DNA from: Candidatus Obscuribacterales bacterium
GTDB taxonomy: Bacteria > Cyanobacteriota > Vampirovibrionia > Obscuribacterales > Obscuribacteraceae
DNA: 64,000 nt
Assembly: GCA_019745415.1 (NCBI GenBank)
Contig: JAIETF010000035.1
Location: 47,395 to 111,394 of the forward strand
Reading direction: 5' to 3'
A program made the translations under genes and the position numbers. The notes beneath the pieces are model-generated. The model was not told where the DNA came from. It ran no database searches and worked only from the letters and a program-made list of their open reading frames with translations. Shown here piece by piece: positions 35,761-43,371 of this stretch. The first letter of the stretch is position 1, and each line of letters starts with the position of its first letter.

Positions 35761-36099
35761 ATGCTTCGGTTATTCTTCTTGTTCTCTATTCTATTAGCCA
35801 GCGCCACCCAGTGTGCACTGGCTCAAGAGTCCCAAGATGCTTCGTTTCAAGCATCTTGCTGCGCTGGAACCCGCAGTCTACTTAGGGCTGAAGTGCCGGA
35901 TGACAGTCCGGTGCTGAGTTTTTTCCTTTGGCGCCGGCAATTTGCTAGACCTGTTTTTTGTTCAGTGATTCTCTGTAATTCTTCTTGTCGGGACTTTGAA
36001 GACGGCTGCTTCTTAGATCAGTTGAAGGTTTTGCCGACTAAGAAAGGCGGTTGCTGTCAAAGCGAAAGTTCAAGTCAAATAACAACTAGCCAAAACTAG
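35761..36099 (+). CDS. Small secreted cysteine-rich protein
   Basis: A 112-residue protein with a signal peptide (MLRLFFLFSILLASATQCALA) and eight Cys residues in the mature part, including CC pairs near residues 33-34 and 101-102. The spacing suggests disulphides in an extracytoplasmic protein. No family recognised. The open frame starts at 35677, but the ATG at 35761 begins the signal peptide and lies just after the stop of the TPR gene, so I use it. The convergent hairpins at 36148 and 36177 follow. Confidence 0.55.
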   Translation: MLRLFFLFSILLASATQCALAQESQDASFQASCCAGTRSLLRAEVPDDSPVLSFFLWRRQFARPVFCSVILCNSSCRDFEDGCFLDQLKVLPTKKGGCCQSESSSQITTSQN

Positions 36100-36147
36100 A
36101 TTGGCAACTTGCAGTTCAGGGAAAACCCCGTTTGATCTTATCTTAGT

Positions 36148-36166
36148 AATGGCTATATTAGCCATT
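36148..36166. other. Perfect 8-bp inverted repeat
   Basis: AATGGCTA (36148-36155) and TAGCCATT (36159-36166) flank a 3-base loop in the gap between two convergent genes. No T-run follows. It may be an operator-like site or part of the termination region with the hairpin at 36177. Confidence 0.35.
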
Positions 36167-36176
36167 GTAGAGAACT

Positions 36177-36213
36177 CAACAAAAGCCTCGCCTCGCCAGC
36201 GAGGCTCTTGTTG
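36177..36213. terminator. Likely bidirectional terminator hairpin
   Basis: Bases 36177-36191 pair with 36199-36213 (14 pairs, one A/C mismatch) around a 7-base loop, between the convergent genes at 35761 and 36236. A G/C-rich apex with AACAA/TTGTT ends is typical of a terminator, although the T-run is inside the stem rather than after it. Confidence 0.65.
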
Positions 36214-36235
36214 CATTTACTCTCGGCATAATGCT

Positions 36236-36814
36236 CTAAGCTTCTGAAGGGGCGCTGGCTTTTTGTTTCAAATTACCGCCTTTCTTGCCCCCTCTTTTGC
36301 CGTGATGTTTACCCCGTCCAGCAAAATTGCGCTCTTCACCTAATTTTCTCAGTGTGGCTCTTTGCTCTGGATTGAGATTCTCATTAGCTTCAATGCGGTA
36401 GGCAAGACGAGCGGAAGCGATATCGCCTATGATGGCATTGATTTTGGACTGCTCTTTAAGGATCGCTTCTTTATCAATTGTCTCGCGGGTGAGGAGGTCG
36501 TTTATTGAGCGTTTGTGTTCTTTTAGCTCGGCAATCTTTGGCTCCATCTCGCCTTTATATTTATTCTTGATCGAGAGCATTTTTTCTTTTTGGTCTTCAC
36601 TCAGGTTGAGTTTGGCTTTTCTACCTAAGCCTCTTTTCTGCGAGTCTTTTTCTGCCTTTGCACAGGTGCCGTCTTGGCATGATTTAGATGTGTCTGCTAT
36701 TAATGTATCGGCATTTTGCCCGTAGGCTGAATTAACTGATGATCCTAGGGCAGAGCCTAGTGTGGTCAGGCTAAGGGCGATGGCTAGGGCGGGTAAGGGA
36801 AACTTGATTCTCAT
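36236..36814 (-). CDS. Spy/CpxP-like periplasmic protein
   Basis: An exported, helical protein of 192 residues resembling the Spy/CpxP stress chaperones of the periplasm, which hold unfolded proteins. After a signal peptide (residues 1-30) come long charged helices with two LTxxQ-like motifs: LNLSEDQKEKM and LNPEQRATL. The tail is Gly/His/Lys-rich (GRGKHHGKRGGKKGG), possibly metal binding. The ATG at 36814 has an excellent AAGGAG seven bases upstream, so the longer frame to 36880 is not used. It lies after dnaK on the same strand but separated from it by a terminator at 36929-36965. Its exact role is inferred from the motif only. Confidence 0.72.
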   Translation of the reverse strand: MRIKFPLPALAIALSLTTLGSALGSSVNSAYGQNADTLIADTSKSCQDGTCAKAEKDSQKRGLGRKAKLNLSEDQKEKMLSIKNKYKGEMEPKIAELKEHKRSINDLLTRETIDKEAILKEQSKINAIIGDIASARLAYRIEANENLNPEQRATLRKLGEERNFAGRGKHHGKRGGKKGGNLKQKASAPSEA

Positions 36815-36928
36815 GATATTGCTCCTTTTAAAAGCGCTGTAAAGCAGCGCCGCCAAATCACTGTTTGTAATGTGGTTCACCGGATCGCTGTATTGTTCTC
36901 ACAATATGTAAGACGTAATTTCGGAACA

Positions 36929-36965
36929 AAAAGTTCAAACCGGAAAATTAAATTTCCGGTTTGAA
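36929..36965 (-). terminator. Intrinsic terminator of dnaK
   Basis: Bases 36934-36946 are perfectly complementary to 36953-36965 (13-bp stem, 6-base loop). In the minus-strand direction, a five-T run follows the stem one base later. It lies 20 bases past the dnaK stop, so dnaK is probably a single-gene unit. Confidence 0.88.
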
Positions 36966-36985
36966 TGGCAGGTTTAATTTTTGAC

Positions 36986-38920
36986 CTAGACTATTTCGGC
37001 ATCTACCACATCGCTGTTATTCGATGAAGCGCCGCCGGCCGCAGCACCTACCGGTTCGCGCTCGCCTGTGGGCGCTGCGGTTGCGCCCGAAGCCGAGGCT
37101 GCTTGGGCCTCACTTTGCATAGTGCGCAGATGGGCGGCAAGATCGTCCAACGCTTCTTTGAGTGCTTCATAAGCAAGGTCATCCTTGATCTTCTGTCTTA
37201 ATTCAGAGCTGAGCAACTCGGCTCTTGCCTTTGCTGCACTGCTGGTGATGCTGCCAAAATCTTGCAGATGTCTTTCGACCGAATAGATCAGAGCATCGGC
37301 TTCGTTGCGTAGGTCTGCTTTGGCTTTTTTCTTCTGGTCTTCTTGACCGTTTGCTTCGGCATCTCGAATCATGCGCTCGATATCTTCCTTGGTCAGGTTA
37401 GTCGAGGCGGTGATCGTTATTTTCTGTTCTTTGCCGGTGTTCTGTTCTCTGGCTGTGACCGAGAGTATACCGTTGGCATCGATGTCGAAAGAAACCTCAA
37501 TCTTAGGCAAGCCTCTTGGAGCCGGTGGAATACCGTCCAGCAAGAAGGTACCTAGAAGTTTGTTGTCTCTTGCTATAGGTCTTTCGCCCTGGAAGACCAT
37601 TACATCGACATTGGGTTGATTGTCTTCTGCTGTAGAGAAAATCTGCGACTTGTGGGTGGGGATAGTGGTGTTCTTTTCCACCAACTTTGTAAAGACACCG
37701 CCCATGGTCTCTATACCGAGCGAAAGTGGCGTGACGTCGAGCAAGACTATCTCGCTTACTTCACCAGCCAGCACACCGGCTTGCACGGCAGCACCTATTG
37801 CCACGACTTCGTCGGGATTGACGCTCTGGTTCGGCTCTTTACCACCGGTCAGGTTTTTCACCATTTCTTTGACAGCTGGAATACGAGTTGAACCCCCTAC
37901 CAAGACAACTTCATCTATCTTGGAGTAGTTTAGTTTGGCGTCGGCCAGTGCTTGCTCCACTGGCTTACGCAGCTTCTCTACAAGGTCTCTGGTGAGCTCA
38001 TTGAACTTGGCTCTCGTCAGCTTCATGTCGAGGTGTTTGGGGCCAGTTTCATTGGCTGTGATGAAAGGCAGCGAAACTGAAGTCTCATTTACAGAAGAAA
38101 GCTCGATTTTGGCTTTCTCCGCTGCTTCGGTCAGTCTTTGCAGCGCTTGCGGATCTTTAGTTAGATCTACGCCTTCGCTTTGTTTGAATTCTTGGGCAAA
38201 CCACTGCACCAGCTTATGGTCGAAGTCGTCGCCGCCAAGGTGGGTGTCACCGGCGGTTGATTTCACCTCAAAGAGTCCGTCGCCTACTTCCAGAATAGAT
38301 ACGTCGAAGGTGCCACCGCCTAAGTCGAAGACTAGGATGGTTTCATTCTTTTTCTTTTCTAGACCATAAGCAAGAGCTGCTGCTGTTGGTTCGTTGATGA
38401 TGCGCAGCACCTCCAGACCGGCGATGGCCCCGGCGTTTTTAGTGGCTTGCCTTTGCGAATCGTTAAAGTAGGCGGGAACGGTGATGACTGCCGAGGTGAC
38501 TTTCTCTCCGAGATACTTTTCGGCATCTTCCTTGAGTTTGCGCAAAATCATCGCCGAGATTTCTTCAGGGCTATAGTCTTTGCCACCCATCGGAACTTTG
38601 CAGCCGCCTTCGGGACTTTCCTTTACCTTATATGAAACAATTTTCTTTTCGCCTTCCACTTCCTGGAAGTGTCTTCCCATAAATCTTTTGATTGAATAGA
38701 CAGTGTTCTGCGGATTGATTACGGCTTGACGTCTTGCTAGCTGTCCCACCAGCCTTTCTCCCGACTTCGATACTGCAACTACGGAGGGGGTAGTGCGGGC
38801 TCCTTCAGCATTGGCAATCACTGTCGGCTGACCGCCTTCCATCACGGCTACCACCGAGTTGGTTGTACCAAGGTCAATACCCACAGCTTTTCCGCCGGTT
38901 TTTCCTGTTCCTTTAGACAT
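36986..38920 (-). CDS. dnaK: Molecular chaperone DnaK (Hsp70)
   Basis: The ATP-dependent Hsp70 chaperone, cytosolic, normally working with DnaJ and GrpE. All three Hsp70 signatures are present: [13 protein letters not shown] (residues 14-26), [14 protein letters not shown] and [17 protein letters not shown]. The substrate-binding beta domain ([24 protein letters not shown]) and helical lid follow, and the tail ends DAEIV. The length of 644 is normal. The upstream gap (38921-39107) shows no CIRCE operator, so HrcA control is not visible. grpE, dnaJ and hrcA are not nearby; it is followed by its own terminator. Genomes often carry more than one dnaK, so whether this is the principal one is not known. 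Confidence 0.97.
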   Translation of the reverse strand: MSKGTGKTGGKAVGIDLGTTNSVVAVMEGGQPTVIANAEGARTTPSVVAVSKSGERLVGQLARRQAVINPQNTVYSIKRFMGRHFQEVEGEKKIVSYKVKESPEGGCKVPMGGKDYSPEEISAMILRKLKEDAEKYLGEKVTSAVITVPAYFNDSQRQATKNAGAIAGLEVLRIINEPTAAALAYGLEKKKNETILVFDLGGGTFDVSILEVGDGLFEVKSTAGDTHLGGDDFDHKLVQWFAQEFKQSEGVDLTKDPQALQRLTEAAEKAKIELSSVNETSVSLPFITANETGPKHLDMKLTRAKFNELTRDLVEKLRKPVEQALADAKLNYSKIDEVVLVGGSTRIPAVKEMVKNLTGGKEPNQSVNPDEVVAIGAAVQAGVLAGEVSEIVLLDVTPLSLGIETMGGVFTKLVEKNTTIPTHKSQIFSTAEDNQPNVDVMVFQGERPIARDNKLLGTFLLDGIPPAPRGLPKIEVSFDIDANGILSVTAREQNTGKEQKITITASTNLTKEDIERMIRDAEANGQEDQKKKAKADLRNEADALIYSVERHLQDFGSITSSAAKARAELLSSELRQKIKDDLAYEALKEALDDLAAHLRTMQSEAQAASASGATAAPTGEREPVGAAAGGASSNNSDVVDAEIV

Positions 38921-39107
38921 ATATGATCTTCCTCTGAACTTATTAACCTGGTAAATTTCATCTCGTCTCTCGCCGCAAGCGAGATTCCTAAGTTCAATCT
39001 ATAAAAACGAAGCGGCACTATGCCGAAACTGTAGCTTTCTTTAATCATCTTTGTGTTTAAAATGATAGTTGCGTTTTTATTGCAGTCCTGTAGGGTAGGG
39101 GGCCGTT

Positions 39108-40223
39108 TTGGGTAGCCTTATTAGAAAGTTGCTTCTTTCTCTAATTGTCGCGCTTACTTTGTCTTCGGCTCTGCCGATATTCGCCGGAGCAGCATCCTCC
39201 GAGAAAGGTGTGACGACTATTCTAGAGTCGCCTGACCTGACCACGGCCCTGCGTATAGTTCCTGGTTTGACGGTGACCGTGCACACTTTCGAAGGGCTTG
39301 ATACCAAGTGGAAAGAGGTTGGAGACTATGATTTTGTCGCCCGAGTTGCCGAATGTGAAGAGAAAGGCAAGGGCTTCATTTATGACTGGGAGATAGGCCC
39401 GCCGGCTAATGCCAGCGGTTCTCGCAAAGTGGATAATAGAGATGTTCTCTTTTCACATAAAGTTTCTCTCTTTTACCCTAAACATGAAGTCTGCACACTG
39501 GTTGGCTATACCAATGTGCTGAGAATTTCTGATGCACTTTATAAAGATCTCAAAGAAGGTAAAACCTCACCCTTTGCCATCGATGGTCCCGAATCACTTA
39601 TTGTCAATCACACTGAAGTTTTGCAGATTCCTCGCTCAATAAGAGCCGAGGGCTTTGAAAATGTGCGCATTAAGGTAGAAGGGCAGTTTCAAGAACTGCG
39701 AGCGATTAAGGCAGTCTGCGATAACGGCTGGACCTATTGGATCTTGGATAATCCGCACATGCCCATGATTATTCAAGGAAACGCCCCTTTTCGTTGGGTC
39801 GTCTCTTTAGGCAATGTCAATGGCGATCTAGGCGATGCCAATCGCGAGGCAAAAGATATATACGATCATCTCAAGCGCGATGGTATAGCTACTAGCTATC
39901 TAATTCTCTTTGATTTTGATAAAGATAGCTTGAGACCGCAGAGCAAAGAGATACTCTTGTCCTTAAGCAAGTATCTCAAACAAGATAAAGGTCTCAAACT
40001 CAAGGTGGAGGGACATACCTGCACAATTGGCGGCTATCAATACAATATGGATCTTTCGAGGCGGCGAGCGCGCTCTGTTAAGCGCTATCTAGTCGAGAAC
40101 TGTTCTATCGATGAAAGTCGCCTGCAATCTGTGGGTTACGGTTTCACCAAACCTGAGAAATCTAACGCCAGTGAGCAAGGCCGGGCTCGCAATCGTCGAG
40201 TTGTTTTTCGCGAAATTAAGTAA
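39108..40223 (+). CDS. OmpA-family peptidoglycan-binding outer membrane/periplasmic protein
   Basis: A signal peptide (residues 1-29) is followed by about 230 residues of unrecognised sequence and a C-terminal OmpA/MotB domain (about 265-371). That domain has LILFDFDKDSLRPQSKEIL, KLKVEGHTCTIGG, NMDLSRRRARSVKRYL and ESRLQSVGYGFTKP, then RNRRVVFR. It anchors proteins to peptidoglycan. The TTG start has a GGGGG a few bases upstream. It is divergent from dnaK. The N-terminal region is not the OmpA beta barrel; it may be periplasmic. Confidence 0.85.
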   Translation: MGSLIRKLLLSLIVALTLSSALPIFAGAASSEKGVTTILESPDLTTALRIVPGLTVTVHTFEGLDTKWKEVGDYDFVARVAECEEKGKGFIYDWEIGPPANASGSRKVDNRDVLFSHKVSLFYPKHEVCTLVGYTNVLRISDALYKDLKEGKTSPFAIDGPESLIVNHTEVLQIPRSIRAEGFENVRIKVEGQFQELRAIKAVCDNGWTYWILDNPHMPMIIQGNAPFRWVVSLGNVNGDLGDANREAKDIYDHLKRDGIATSYLILFDFDKDSLRPQSKEILLSLSKYLKQDKGLKLKVEGHTCTIGGYQYNMDLSRRRARSVKRYLVENCSIDESRLQSVGYGFTKPEKSNASEQGRARNRRVVFREIK

Positions 40224-40228
40224 GAGCC

Positions 40229-41086
40229 CTAGATATGAAAGAGCCAAGCCTTTTCAAAGGCTTTCGCTCTAGAGTCTTCAGGTTTGACCAGCACTACTGT
40301 CTCTGGTATTTTCGGCATTCTCAAATAAAATGCAGTGGCGTAGTTTGGTGCTTCCTGCACAAGATGTTGATAATGCCAATCGCTTTTGCGTTTGTGATTG
40401 AAACCTATTCCGCTGGCACAAAAAGATGCCATGATTTTCAGATCTTGGCTTGCAGCCAGGTATTCAGCTTGCCAGGCGCCGAGAAACAGATCTTCACCGG
40501 CAAGGCTGTCTATGGTGTACTGGTTGAACTTGGCGGCAAAGTCAGCCAGCGCCTGACCTAGAGGTTCAGCTATCTGGGGCTGTAAAGATTGGGGTAGGAG
40601 TTGGCAAAAGGCAAAGCGAATGGGTGTTTTTGCTGAATCGTCGCTGCTCCGCTGTTCTTCAGGCTTGCGAAGACTGAGTGCCACGCTGAATGACTGGCGG
40701 TCCTTTAGGGTCTGTCCTTCGCTATCGCGGCAACGGTTTTGCCCGACAAAAAACAAGAGTAGTCCATGTTCTGGTAGCGAATCTATAGCCATCCCATGTT
40801 CTTTGCCGCATTGAGTGAGAGCCTGCAAATCAAGCTGAGCTAGAAAGCGCATGGGCTTGCCTTCTCTATCGGTGGGCACTCTAAAATCGACCGTTGCCTG
40901 CGGTGCTGAACCATAAAGAGAGTGCCCGCCATTTCCAGCCATCTGACTGCAGTTGCTAAGCAATAGCAAACTGGGTCTGATTTTTTCTCGCAGACTTGCC
41001 GCCGCCTGTCGTCCTTCCTCTTTGAAAGGTGCTATGAGGCTGTTCAATTCTTTTCTCAGAGTTTCTATATTAGTTTGCGAGGTCAA
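40229..41086 (-). CDS. DUF1963 (YwqG-like) protein
   Basis: A soluble 285-residue protein with the pattern of DUF1963/YwqG: KPMRFLAQLDLQAL followed by LPEHGLLLFFVGQNRC, then the GEDLFLGAWQAEYL and KIMASFCASGIGF region typical of the family's C-terminus. YwqG-like proteins have no proven activity; many sit in immunity or contact-dependent inhibition contexts, but no toxin is nearby. The start is a TTG with AAAGG about seven bases upstream. It is convergent with the OmpA-family gene, which ends 5 bases away. Confidence 0.75.
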   Translation of the reverse strand: MTSQTNIETLRKELNSLIAPFKEEGRQAAASLREKIRPSLLLLSNCSQMAGNGGHSLYGSAPQATVDFRVPTDREGKPMRFLAQLDLQALTQCGKEHGMAIDSLPEHGLLLFFVGQNRCRDSEGQTLKDRQSFSVALSLRKPEEQRSSDDSAKTPIRFAFCQLLPQSLQPQIAEPLGQALADFAAKFNQYTIDSLAGEDLFLGAWQAEYLAASQDLKIMASFCASGIGFNHKRKSDWHYQHLVQEAPNYATAFYLRMPKIPETVVLVKPEDSRAKAFEKAWLFHI

Positions 41087-41170
41087 GATGGCGCCTTTAT
41101 TTAATGCCTTTGCGATCTGATAACATTTAGCTGAAAGCTGATTCTTTGTAAGGTGAAGGCAAGGTTAATC

Positions 41171-41584
41171 ATGGCAAATTATTTCAATCTTTTGAAGAGC
41201 TGTGCAGGTTTTACTCTTTCTATTGTTCTACTTGCTTGCGCTAACTGCGCTTTTGCCCAAGATAAGGCTAAAGATGCTGAGATAAAGACTTATACCGGCT
41301 ATTTGCTCGACCGCGCCTGTGCTGCCGAGCTAAAGCAAGCAGGGAAAGACCCTTTAGCTACTCTCAAGGGACATACCAAACATTGCAGTCTCGAACCCGC
41401 CTGCTCAGAAGCCGGTTATACACTCTATAGCGAAGGCAAATGGTTAGACCTAGACTCTGTAGGCAGCGAGAAAGCAAGGAAAGCCTTCGGACAGACAAAG
41501 AAGGCTGCCGGGCACAAGTTCAAAATAAGCGGTATTTTTAAAAGAAACGAGTTGAGAGTGAAAGAAATTACGGAGGTGAATTAG
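41171..41584 (+). CDS. Small secreted protein, unknown
   Basis: A 137-residue protein with a signal peptide (about residues 1-29, ending NCAFAQ). The mature part has four cysteines (DRACAAEL, KHCSLEPACSEAGY) and a beta-prone end (HKFKISGIFKRNELRVKEI) that resembles small OB- or PepSY-like periplasmic proteins; I do not assign one. The frame extends to a GTG at 41153, but the ATG at 41171 has AAGG six bases upstream and begins the signal sequence. The next gene starts on the base after its stop codon, so they are coupled. Confidence 0.6.
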   Translation: MANYFNLLKSCAGFTLSIVLLACANCAFAQDKAKDAEIKTYTGYLLDRACAAELKQAGKDPLATLKGHTKHCSLEPACSEAGYTLYSEGKWLDLDSVGSEKARKAFGQTKKAAGHKFKISGIFKRNELRVKEITEVN

Positions 41585-42160
41585 GTGCAAAGATTAGTAC
41601 CGGCGCCAGTTATTAGCGCAGTGCCTAGGGCTTTCTCAGCCCTGACTGCTTTTGCACTATTGATGGTGGCAACTCCAACTAACGCAGCCCAGCCTGCCGA
41701 GCGTCTCAATCTCACCACTTCGGCATTCGCAGCCAATGCACCTATACCAGCGCGTTTCACTGCTGACGGTCAAGATGTTTCACCCGAGCTGAGATGGAGC
41801 GCTGTACCAAAAGGTACGGTCAGTATCGCTGTTTCTTGCGAAGATCCTGATGCCCCGGTCGGTACATGGTGGCATTGGATGCTATATGACTTGGCACCTT
41901 CGACTCAATCATTGAAAGAGGGACTGGAGAAGTCGTACAAGACCGCCAGCTTTATGCAGGGTAAGAATGACTTTGACAAAGCCGGCTATAACGGTCCCTC
42001 GCCGCCGGCAGGAAAGCCGCATCGTTATTACTTTAGAGTTTATGCCCTCGATACTCGCCTGCCCCTCAGCGCCGGTGCTGATAAAGAGCAGTTCAAGAAA
42101 GCCATCGCCGGGCACATACTTGCTTTCGGCGAGATTATGGGCACCTATCAGCGCAAGTAA
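41585..42160 (+). CDS. YbhB/YbcL (PEBP-like) secreted protein
   Basis: An exported protein of the phosphatidylethanolamine-binding/Raf kinase inhibitor-like family. A signal peptide (about residues 1-35, ending TPTNAA) precedes the family core: FTADGQDVSPELRWSAVP, then SVSCEDPDAP-like AVSCEDPDAPVGTWWHWMLY, and YNGPSPPAGKPHRYYFRVYALD. The ligand pocket motif DPDAP...HW is intact. Biological role in bacteria is not settled. The GTG follows directly after the stop of the gene at 41171, with GGAGG eight bases upstream inside that gene. Confidence 0.9.
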   Translation: MQRLVPAPVISAVPRAFSALTAFALLMVATPTNAAQPAERLNLTTSAFAANAPIPARFTADGQDVSPELRWSAVPKGTVSIAVSCEDPDAPVGTWWHWMLYDLAPSTQSLKEGLEKSYKTASFMQGKNDFDKAGYNGPSPPAGKPHRYYFRVYALDTRLPLSAGADKEQFKKAIAGHILAFGEIMGTYQRK

Positions 42161-42177
42161 AATCAGCGCAAGTAAAG

Positions 42178-43359
42178 TTATTTCTTCTCTCGCGCTATCC
42201 AGGCGGCTAGATCACCATGGTTGAGAGCCAGCGCCATTACTTCTGGAAACTGATCTGGTGTGCAGGCAAAGGCGGGAGCATCGATTTGAGCCATGAAGGC
42301 GGCCAGATCTGGGTTGAAGGCCGGTGCCCCATCATCATTCAGGGCTAGCAAGGCGATGAGGTTAACTCCCATGCCTTTCAGTCTCAAGAGTTTTTTCTTT
42401 AACTGAGATTGATTGCCGCCTTCGAAAAGATCGCTAATCAAGACTAGAATAGTCTCGTTGGGTCTTGAAATGAGAGTCTCGACATAACCGACGGCGCTGT
42501 TTATGTCGGTGCCGCCGCCAAGCTGGGTGCCAAAAATAACATCGACAGGGTCGCTCAATTTATCTGAAAGGTCGACCACGGCGGTGTCAAAAACAACAAG
42601 TTTGGTGTTGAGGGCGCTGATTGAGGCCAGCACTGCTGCATAAATGCTGGCATAAACCACCGAAGTAGCCATCGAGCCGCTCTGATCGACAAGCATAATG
42701 ATGTCTTTTAGGCTAGACCTTTTACGGCTAAAGCCCACTCTTCTCTCTGGTATGACTGTTTTGAACTGGGGCTGATAGTGCTTTAGATTAAGCCTAATGG
42801 TGCGATTCCAATCAATTTCGGAATGTCTAGGGCGATTATTTCTTTTTGCCTTGTTGAGGGCGCCAATGACTGCTTGTCTCATCGGATTGGAGAGCCGTCT
42901 AGTCAGTTCGTCGGTCACCTTTTTGACCACTAAGCGAGCAGTGCTCTTGCTTTTGCTCGGCAGAGTTGAAGATAATGCGGCTAAAGTGGCCACTAAGTTA
43001 ATATCGGGAGTGAGGGTAGAAAGTAACTCCGGCTCGGTGAGCATGCTCTTCAGATTGAGTTTTTCCATGGCATCCTTTTGCATAACCGAAACCACGGTGG
43101 TGGGAAAATATTTGCGAATGTCGCCGAGCCATCTTGCCACTTTTGGGCTAGAGGCGCCAAGGCTGGCTGCACGTTCAGCATTTTTGTTTTTCTCGTCTCG
43201 GTCGTAGAGCATAGCCAAAGCATTATCCATGCTCATATCATCACCTGATAGTCCAAACTCTTCGGCACCTTGAGCACCTCTTTCACTGCTATCGCCAAGG
43301 GCGAGGCGCCAGCGTCTAATTCTTTCTTTCTCGTCTTTGTGCTCGTTGTCTTCGCTCAT
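42178..43359 (-). CDS. VWA domain protein of the MoxR/DUF5682 cluster
   Basis: A 393-residue cytosolic protein: an N-terminal helical region (1-200), then a von Willebrand factor A domain with a complete metal-ion-dependent adhesion site: DQSGS at residues 225-229 (DxSxS), GGGTDINSAVGYV with the conserved Thr, and VLISDLFEGG with the Asp. It ends with IARE. VWA proteins of this type act with MoxR AAA ATPases, presenting a client to the motor. It is the last gene of the cluster that starts at 50962, 12 bases after the DUF5682 gene. Confidence 0.9.
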   Translation of the reverse strand: MSEDNEHKDEKERIRRWRLALGDSSERGAQGAEEFGLSGDDMSMDNALAMLYDRDEKNKNAERAASLGASSPKVARWLGDIRKYFPTTVVSVMQKDAMEKLNLKSMLTEPELLSTLTPDINLVATLAALSSTLPSKSKSTARLVVKKVTDELTRRLSNPMRQAVIGALNKAKRNNRPRHSEIDWNRTIRLNLKHYQPQFKTVIPERRVGFSRKRSSLKDIIMLVDQSGSMATSVVYASIYAAVLASISALNTKLVVFDTAVVDLSDKLSDPVDVIFGTQLGGGTDINSAVGYVETLISRPNETILVLISDLFEGGNQSQLKKKLLRLKGMGVNLIALLALNDDGAPAFNPDLAAFMAQIDAPAFACTPDQFPEVMALALNHGDLAAWIAREKK

Positions 43360-43371
43360 GCTTACATCTCA

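Noticed and set aside
37371..38369. Several plus-strand frames opposite dnaK, up to 144 codons
   Set aside because: They mirror the highly conserved dnaK coding strand; Ser/Pro-rich translations without a start site. Antisense shadows are common over dnaK.
38921..39107. CIRCE operator upstream of dnaK
   Set aside because: I looked for the TTAGCACTC-N9-GAGTGCTAA pattern and it is not there; only a small unrelated 6-bp hairpin is present.
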